Source: Myxocyprinus asiaticus
Lineage: Eukaryota; Chordata; Actinopteri; Cypriniformes; Catostomidae
Assembly: GCF_019703515.2 (NCBI RefSeq)
Contig: NC_059385.1
Coordinates: forward strand, 35,356,501 to 35,420,500
Length of the DNA stretch: 64,000 bases
Reading direction: 5' to 3'
The notes beneath the pieces were generated by a model. That model was not told where the DNA came from, did no database searches, and worked only from the letters and a program-made list of their open reading frames with translations. The translations under genes were made by a program, and so were the position numbers. Of this stretch, positions 58,676 to 64,000 are shown piece by piece; position 1 is the stretch's first letter; each line of letters begins with the position of its first letter.

Positions 58676-59920
58676 CACTATATTGCCAAAAGTATTCGCT
58701 CACCCATCCAAATAATTGAATTCAGGTGTTCCAATCACTTCCATGGCCACAGGTGTATAAAATGAAGCACCTAGGCATGCAGACTGCTTCTACAAACATT
58801 TGTGAAAGAATGGGCCGCTCTCAGGAGCTCAGTGAATTCCAGCGTGGTACTGTGATAGGATGCCACCTGTGCAACAAGTCCAGTCGTGAAATTTCCTCGC
58901 TACTAAATATTCCACAGTCAACTGTCAGTGGTATTATAACAAAGTGGAAGCGATTGGGAATGACAGCAACTCAGCCACGAAGTGGTAGGCCACGTAAAAT
59001 GACAGAGCGGGGTCAGCGGATGCTGAGGCGCATAGTGCGCAGAGGTTGCCAACTTTCTGCAGAGTCAATCGCTACAGACCTCCAAAGTTCATGTGGCCTT
59101 CAGATTAGCTCAAGAACAGTGCATAGAGAGCTTCATGGAATGGGTTTCCATGGCCGAGCGGCTGCATCCAAGCCATACATCACCAAGTGCAATGCAAAGC
59201 GTCGGATGCAGTGGTGTAAAGCACGCCGCCACTAGACTCTAGAGCAGTGGAGACGCGTTCTCTGGAGTGACGAATCACGCTTCTCCATCTGGCAATCTGA
59301 TGGATGAGTCTGGGTTTGGCGGTTGCCAGGAGAACGGTACTTGTCTGACTGCATTGTGCCAACTGTGAAGTTTGGTGGAGGGGGGATTATGGTGTGGGGT
59401 TGTTTTTCAGGAGCTGGGCTTGGCCCCTTAGTTCCAGTGAAAGGAACTCTGAATGCTTCAGCATACCAAGAGATTTTGGACAATTCCATGCTCCCAACTT
59501 TGTGGGAACAGTTTGGGGATGGCCCCTTCCTGTTCCAACATGACTGCGCACCAGTGCACAAAGCAAGGTCCATAAAGACATGGATGAGCGAGTTTGGTGT
59601 GGAAGAACTTGACTGGCCTGCACAGAGTCCTGACCTCAACCCGATAGAGCACCTTTGGGATGAATTAGAGCGAAGACTGCGAGCCAGGCCTTCTCGTCCA
59701 ACATCAGTGTCTGACCTCACAAATGCGCTTCTGGAAGAATGGTCAAAAATTCCCATAAACACACTCCTAAACCTTGTGGAAAGCCTTCCCAGAAGAGTTG
59801 AAGCTGTTATAGCTGCAAAGGGTGGGCCGACATCATATTAAACCCTATGGATTAAGAATGGGATGTCACTTAAGTTCATATGCGTCTAAAGGTAGATGAG
59901 CGAATACTTTTGGCAATATA

Positions 59921-59923
<3 letters not shown>
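58676..59923 (+). mobile_element. Tc1-like transposon with cactatattgccaaaagtat ends
   Basis: Left end cactatattgccaaaagtat at 58676, right end its inverted repeat closing ggcaatatagtg at 59923, TA at 58674-58675 and 59924-59925. Short (about 28 bp) terminal repeats, 1248 bp in all. Inserted in the intron of the MADF-BESS gene. Confidence 0.93.
58810..59841 (+). pseudogene. Tc1-like transposase, full length with two in-frame stops
   Basis: One frame from MGRSQELSEFQRGTVIGCHL (58810) to the stop at 59839-59841, 343 codons. Only two internal stops interrupt it: TAG at about 59233 after CKARRH, and TGA at about 59305 after WQSDG. DNA-binding half: IPQSTVSGIITKWKRLGMTA, RSGRPRKMTERGQR. Catalytic triad present: [37 protein letters not shown], with DD34E spacing. 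No frameshift, so inactivation is recent or mild. Confidence 0.93.

Positions 59924-59974
<51 letters not shown>
59924..59974. repeat. (TA)n microsatellite at a Tc1 right end
   Basis: About 50 bp of TA dinucleotides starts with the target TA of the transposon. Confidence 0.95.
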
Positions 59975-59977
<3 letters not shown>

Positions 59978-60245
59978 TTATAATTTTCTTAACATTACTT
60001 TTTTTGTGACCCGTGTGCAGTGTTCAAAAAAAGGAGACAAGGTGAACCGGTCTTAAAAATCTGTCTTAAAATCTGTCTTATTCTTTTTTCTAATGCTGTT
60101 TAAGCACAATGAATGATCAATGAACAATTTGTTCTGAGTTAATTTAAATACATTTGTTTGGTTGGTGTTTTATGGGTGAAGCCAAAAGTGTATTCATGCT
60201 TTTTAAAGTTTTGCTGAAAAACTGGAGACTAATTAGTAGATTTTC

Positions 60246-62705
60246 AAATAAAATCAAAAATCACTTTTATTGTCACACAACCATATACACAAGTGCAATA
60301 GTGTGTGAAATTCTTGGGTGCAGTTCCGAGCAACATAGCAGTTGTGACAGTGATGAGACCTATACCAATCTACAATAAACATAACATTTACACAACACAA
60401 TTAAGATCTAATATACACATAATTACACACAACACAATAAACAAATAATAACATACAATGTACATTATACAATATACACAATATAGAATACACATTATAC
60501 AATAAAAAAATGGTATATATATAATGTACAGTAGGCTGTATTGTACTGTATTGACATTCAGGCTGTCTGCCAGTGTGTTGTTAAGAGAATATAATTTATG
60601 ACAGTCCAGTGTGAGATAATAAGATTAATAAAGTGCAGTGCTGATGTATATTGATTGTGAGAGATCAAGAGTTCAAAAGTCTGATTGCTTTGGGGAAGAA
60701 GCTGTCATGAAGTCGGCTGGTGCGGGTCATGATGCTGCGATACCGCCTGCTTTTGGACTCAAGATGGTGCCGAGTATGGCTGCTGCGTTGCGAGCTCCGA
60801 AACAACATTGTAGTTTTTTGTTTGTTTTGTTTACAATTCTTATGTTTTTTTTGTCTTGGATTTTGTCTGCCTTATTGTCTACGAGAGACAAACGATTTTG
60901 GACATTGGTTCTGTAATTACACACCATAAACCGGACTTCAAATTCCTCAATGCCGACCCGCTGTTTACAAACACGCCAGCGGAGCCCTTTGTCTGTGCTA
61001 CCCAGCCGCGAAAACACAGAAGGAAAGGGGAAACAGAGCCGGCGTTCTCATCAGAGTAAGATGTCGCACAAATCGACCCCCGCTACCCAGTATTCTACTG
61101 GCAAGTGTTCAGTCTCTGGACAACAAGCTCTGTGAGCTGAGAGCGTGGATCTCTTTCCAACGAGAGACGAGGGACTGCTGTATTATCTGCCTTACAGAAA
61201 CTTGGATGTCTGCGGAGATTCCAGACTCAGCCATCGAACCCATGGGGTTCTCCATGCACCGAGCTGACAGAGCGAAAGACCTCTCAGGTAAAAGCAGAGG
61301 TGGTGGTGTATGTTTTATGATCAACAAATCCTGGCATGATCAGAGGAACGTACATTCTATCAAGTCTTTCTGCTCTCCTGATCTGGAATTTCTCATGCTT
61401 CTGTGTCGACCATTCTGGCTACCAAGGGAATTCACAGCGGTCATTATCACTGCTGTGTACATCCCGCCACAAGCCGACACAGACCGGGCACTCAAGGAAC
61501 CGTACGGGATTATAAGCAAGCAGGAAACCACGCACCCTGAGGCTGCGTTCATTGTGACCGGGGACTTTAACAAAGCCAATTTTAAATCAATTGCACCAAA
61601 ATACCACCAACACATCAGTTTTAACACACGAGGGGACAAGGTTTTGGATCATTGCTACTCTCCCTTCCGGGTTGGCTACAAATCCCTCCCCCGCCCACCA
61701 TTCGGCAAATCGGACCACTCTTCCATTCTGCTTCTGCCCGCTTACAGGCAGAAACTGAAACAGGAAGCACCCACCCTCAGAACGATCCAGTGTTGGTCGG
61801 ACCAATCAGACTCTATGCTACAAGACTGTTTTGATCACGCGGACTGGGTGATGTTCCGGTCCGCCTCTGATGACGACATCGAGGTTTACGCTGATAGCAT
61901 AACGTGTTTCATCAGAAAGTGCGTAGGGGATGTTATTGCGTCCAAAACAATACGGATCTACCTGAACCAGAAACCTTGGATTAATAGTGACGTTCACGTG
62001 GCACTTAATGCGCGGACCTCCACTTTTAATTCCGGGAACGCGGAGGAGTACAAACAAGCCAGTTATGCCCTCCGCAAAACTATCAGAGCAGCAAAACGCC
62101 AGAACAGGGACAAGATTGAAGGACAGTTTAACACCACCAACTCTAGAAGCATATGGCAGGGAATTAATATCATCACGGACTTCAAAGGGAATGAACACAG
62201 CTGTGAACACCGCTGCCTCTCTCCCGGATGAGCTAAATACTTTTTATGCTCGTTTCGAGGGAAATAACACCGCCCTCACGGAGAGAGCTCACGCGGCCGA
62301 ACCTACAGAGGTTAGTTCACTCTCCGTCTCTGTAGTGGATGTAACCCAATCCTTCCGACGGGTGAATATCCGTAAAGCCGTGGGTCCAGACGGCATTCCG
62401 GGCTGTGTCATCAGAGCGTGCGCGAACCAACTGGCTGGTGTTTTTACGGACATTTTCAACCTTTCCCTCTCTTTGTTTGTTTGTGTCTGTACCAAAGCAA
62501 TCCAAAATCACTTGTTGCTCTGACCCCCATCATCAGCAAATGCTTTGAGAGACTAAGAGATTACATCTGCTCTGTGCTGCCTCCATCACTGAACCCATTG
62601 CAGTTTACTTACCGCTCCACTGATGATGCCATTGCATCTACAATACACACTGCTCTCTCCCACCTGGAAAAAAGGAACACTTATGTGAGAATGCTGTTTG
62701 TAGAA
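60246..62705. mobile_element. Rex/L2-group LINE with 5' inversion, inside the MADF-BESS intron
   Basis: 60250-60755 is, on the minus strand, the 3' end of a fish LINE (aagtgattttt... and agcttcttccccaaagcaat regions in inverse). From about 60756 the plus strand starts the 5' end of such an element (ctcaagatggtgccgagtat) and runs through the endonuclease to the first RT block. The two parts face each other, as left by twin-primed reverse transcription. The flanks match the left arm of the host element (ctggagactaattRgtagat). Confidence 0.65.
61206..62231 (+). CDS. LINE endonuclease domain, 341-codon open frame (fragment of ORF2)
   Basis: Open plus-strand frame, continuing upstream motifs CLTETWMS near 61190. 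It contains the AP-endonuclease motifs in order: SRGGGVCFMINKSW, TAVYIPPQADTD, FIVTGDFNKANF, RGDKVLDHCYS and GKSDHSSILL (the SDH catalytic end), then the linker to the RT. It stops at 62231; the next frame (to 62523) holds [20 protein letters not shown], the first RT block, before frameshifts. A LINE fragment, not a host gene. The endonuclease nicks target DNA for retrotransposition; alone it cannot transpose. Confidence 0.8.
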   Translation: MSAEIPDSAIEPMGFSMHRADRAKDLSGKSRGGGVCFMINKSWHDQRNVHSIKSFCSPDLEFLMLLCRPFWLPREFTAVIITAVYIPPQADTDRALKEPYGIISKQETTHPEAAFIVTGDFNKANFKSIAPKYHQHISFNTRGDKVLDHCYSPFRVGYKSLPRPPFGKSDHSSILLLPAYRQKLKQEAPTLRTIQCWSDQSDSMLQDCFDHADWVMFRSASDDDIEVYADSITCFIRKCVGDVIASKTIRIYLNQKPWINSDVHVALNARTSTFNSGNAEEYKQASYALRKTIRAAKRQNRDKIEGQFNTTNSRSIWQGINIITDFKGNEHSCEHRCLSPG

Positions 62706-64000
62706 TGCCGTTTTTTTTTACTTATTGCATTTTTTTAATGAGGTACATAACGTGAACAGAGAGGAACGTACAGAGACAAGCAGCTCCAAGGCCACACAGT
62801 CACCTGGAGCATCATCGTCTGCATCATCGTCTGCAACACCAAACAATGTGACCTCCGACAGCTCCTCACTATTGTTCCTTATGCCTTCACCACCTCCCAT
62901 CTTCCCACTTCCTGTAACATCCCAAATTCCAGCATCTCCAACTCCATCGGAGCCCTACTCGCATGCACAGTCACCAAGAGGCATTGCACAGCATTCCTTC
63001 CAGTCACCATCTCCATCTCCTACAGGCTCGTTGTGTAAATGAAAATGGAACACCGAAGACGCCCTGCTGAGGAGATTGGAGAAGCTGGACCAGCTGCCAT
63101 GCAGCAGGACAATGAAGACTACAGATTTGCTGTAGTTATGGCTGACATGCTGGCGAAAGTGGACCCAAAGAAGAAGCCTTATGTGAAGTTGAAACTTCAT
63201 CAGGTGCTTTTTGAGGCTTTGAGGTATGGCAAAGCATAGACTCTTTATCCAACACTTTTTAAGTGAAGTACTTTTTAAATGTTTTTGGTTTTTTTTGTAT
63301 GGAAAATTTATTAGTTAAAATAAGAATTCATTTACGTGAGATTTAAAAAAAATATTGGCTAAGATTTGTTTTGTACATACTGTTGGCAGAGGAATAAAAC
63401 CAAAATCTTTTTTTTGGGTGTACCATGTTTTCATTCATCAGTGTCTTCACAAATATACACTGTCACTACACTACACTGACGGCGATAGACAGTAATTAAC
63501 CCCATTCTGTTGTCTCTATACATAGAGACATTTGCATTGCTGGGTGAACATAATCGCCTGATTTTGTAAATGTGAGCAATTACATTTGCAGGAAGCACCT
63601 ACTTTGTACTAATGTCTAAAGTAATTGCTTGAATTACTACTCGCAGCTACATCCTGTTGGTTTAGAGGACGATTACTCAGTCACACCCTTTCGTTTCAAT
63701 GAATAGTACAACGGCGAGCGCTTCAAATATAAACGCCTCGTCCATTTGGGGAGGTGCGCGTGCTGTCAACGGAGGCTCACGGTGCGGAGACAGGCGAAAG
63801 TATAAACAAGGCTTAAGTCGACTTCCAGGCTTGCGGCCTGCTCGGGGACGTCAGCTTGAGCACGTAAGTGTCTTTTAATGTCTCCAGAGCCTGAGGATTT
63901 TGAATTCTTTGACTTATTGTCCTCCTAGAACAGCTATGGAGCAGAGTGTATCGAATCTCACCGGTTTATGTCATTAAAAGTATTAAAACTAGCCAAGTGC

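Larger units (their letters stand above)
58150..63239 (+). pseudogene. MADF-BESS gene of the Harbinger-like element, two exons, broken
   Basis: Exon 1 (58150-58458) encodes a MADF (Myb/SANT-like) DNA-binding domain: RRLWPNRYNLYRYLYDP, NSWKEIAATV, KVWKNLRDKFVKARKK. It then reads ILPILNKLG after a frameshift near 58370-58380 and meets a stop where Trp is expected (gga tag ctg). It closes with METESN-type text and MEVE at gag/gtgagc. Exon 2 starts after tttttttaatgag at 62742 (VHNVNREERTETSSSKATQS), is Ser/Pro-rich, and holds a BESS-like motif (EDYRFAVVMADMLAKVDPKK...LHQVLFEAL). A stop after GSLCK (about 63039) and a shift break it. The intron carries a Tc1 and a LINE. MADF proteins accompany PIF transposases and help them bind DNA. 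Confidence 0.7.
56455..63812. mobile_element. PIF/Harbinger-like element with giant (about 1.2-kb) inverted arms
   Basis: Both ends carry gccttgtttatactttcgcc (56457 and inverted to 63812) and are flanked by TTA (56452-56454, 63813-63815). Arms match from the tips inward, for example accaacaggaagtagctgtg with cagctacatcctgttggttt, through a TATA-rich part, and into the BESS coding region, which is present on both strands. After removing a 345-bp insert on the left (56912-57256) and the LINE on the right (60246-62705), both arms are about 1.2 kb. The MADF gene and 3-bp TTA duplication point to PIF/Harbinger; no DDE transposase gene was found. Confidence 0.75.
52003..64000 (-). mobile_element. 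L1-like LINE copy C, near full span, interrupted by two DNA transposons, continues past the window
   Basis: From right to left (sense of the element): 5'UTR 64000-63816, ORF1 56451-55684, inter-ORF hairpin repeats about 55750-55620, ORF2 endonuclease 55330-54740, linker 54727-54356, reverse transcriptase 53112-52305, 3' end to about 52003. It is split by a TTA-flanked element (56455-63812) and a THAP-encoding piece (53113-54252). An internal deletion joins the RT to the 3' end near 52310. All frames carry lesions. Confidence 0.75.

Noticed and set aside
58553..58765. Open frame of Ile-Tyr repeats
   Set aside because: Translation of a TA/TG microsatellite.
61206..62231. Single-exon host gene of 341 codons
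   Set aside because: Endonuclease motifs (TETW, GDFN, SDHSS) followed by an RT block show it is LINE ORF2.

Overview
This is a vertebrate nuclear genome window, almost certainly from a cypriniform (carp or zebrafish-like) fish. The exons are short, split by GT-AG introns, and belong to two vertebrate genes that are also neighbours in the same order on human 5q23: MINAR2 and CHSY3. The repeats are those of cyprinid genomes: many Tc1-like transposons (one a close relative of Sleeping Beauty), palindromic fold-back elements, hAT-type elements with 8-bp target duplications, tRNA-derived SINEs, L1-like and L2/CR1/Rex-like LINEs, and a Gypsy remnant. The exact species cannot be read from the sequence.

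Layout. 1-1870: 5' part of an L1-like LINE (minus strand). 1890-3085: two tandem arrays (about 170-bp and about 61-bp units). 4218-7035: MINAR2, complete in three coding exons (193 aa). 9671-10259 and 14242-14525: coding exons 1 and 2 of CHSY3. Its last, largest exon is not in the window, so everything from 14526 to 64000 most likely lies inside CHSY3 intron 2. Intron 1 of CHSY3 carries a palindromic element split by a Sleeping-Beauty-like transposon. 16.2-25.9 kb: MITEs, a CCATGG-rich palindromic block, a 5' and a 3' L1 fragment, each split by transposons, and an intron-containing DD35E Tc1/mariner-type transposase. 28.6-31.2 kb: a SINE and a Tc1-like element. 36.2-39.1 kb: the one Tc1-like element with an uninterrupted transposase, inserted at the edge of a hAT-type element. 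41.1-47.2 kb: an L2/CR1-type LINE whose endonuclease frame is interrupted by a Tc1 and by a SINE, then a Gypsy pol remnant. 48.3-49.6 kb: second copy of the hAT-type element. 52.0-64.0 kb: an L1-like LINE (minus strand) split by a THAP-encoding DNA transposon piece and by a 7.4-kb TTA-flanked element with about 1.2-kb inverted arms. That element carries a two-exon MADF-BESS gene whose intron holds another Tc1 and an inverted LINE.

How it fits together. The two host genes are unrelated in function (a small C-terminally anchored membrane protein and a Golgi chondroitin polymerase) but keep ancestral gene order. The rest is a layered record of transposition: nested insertions with readable target duplications (TA, TTA, 8-bp, 12-bp, 18-bp) give a relative order of events. 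The most notable items are the giant inverted-repeat PIF/Harbinger-like element with duplicated BESS coding sequence, a Tc1 family with one intact and two damaged copies (one carrying an exact 18-bp in-place inversion), the intron-containing DD35E transposase, and a recursive-splice-like AG/GTGAGT at the MINAR2 exon 2 acceptor.
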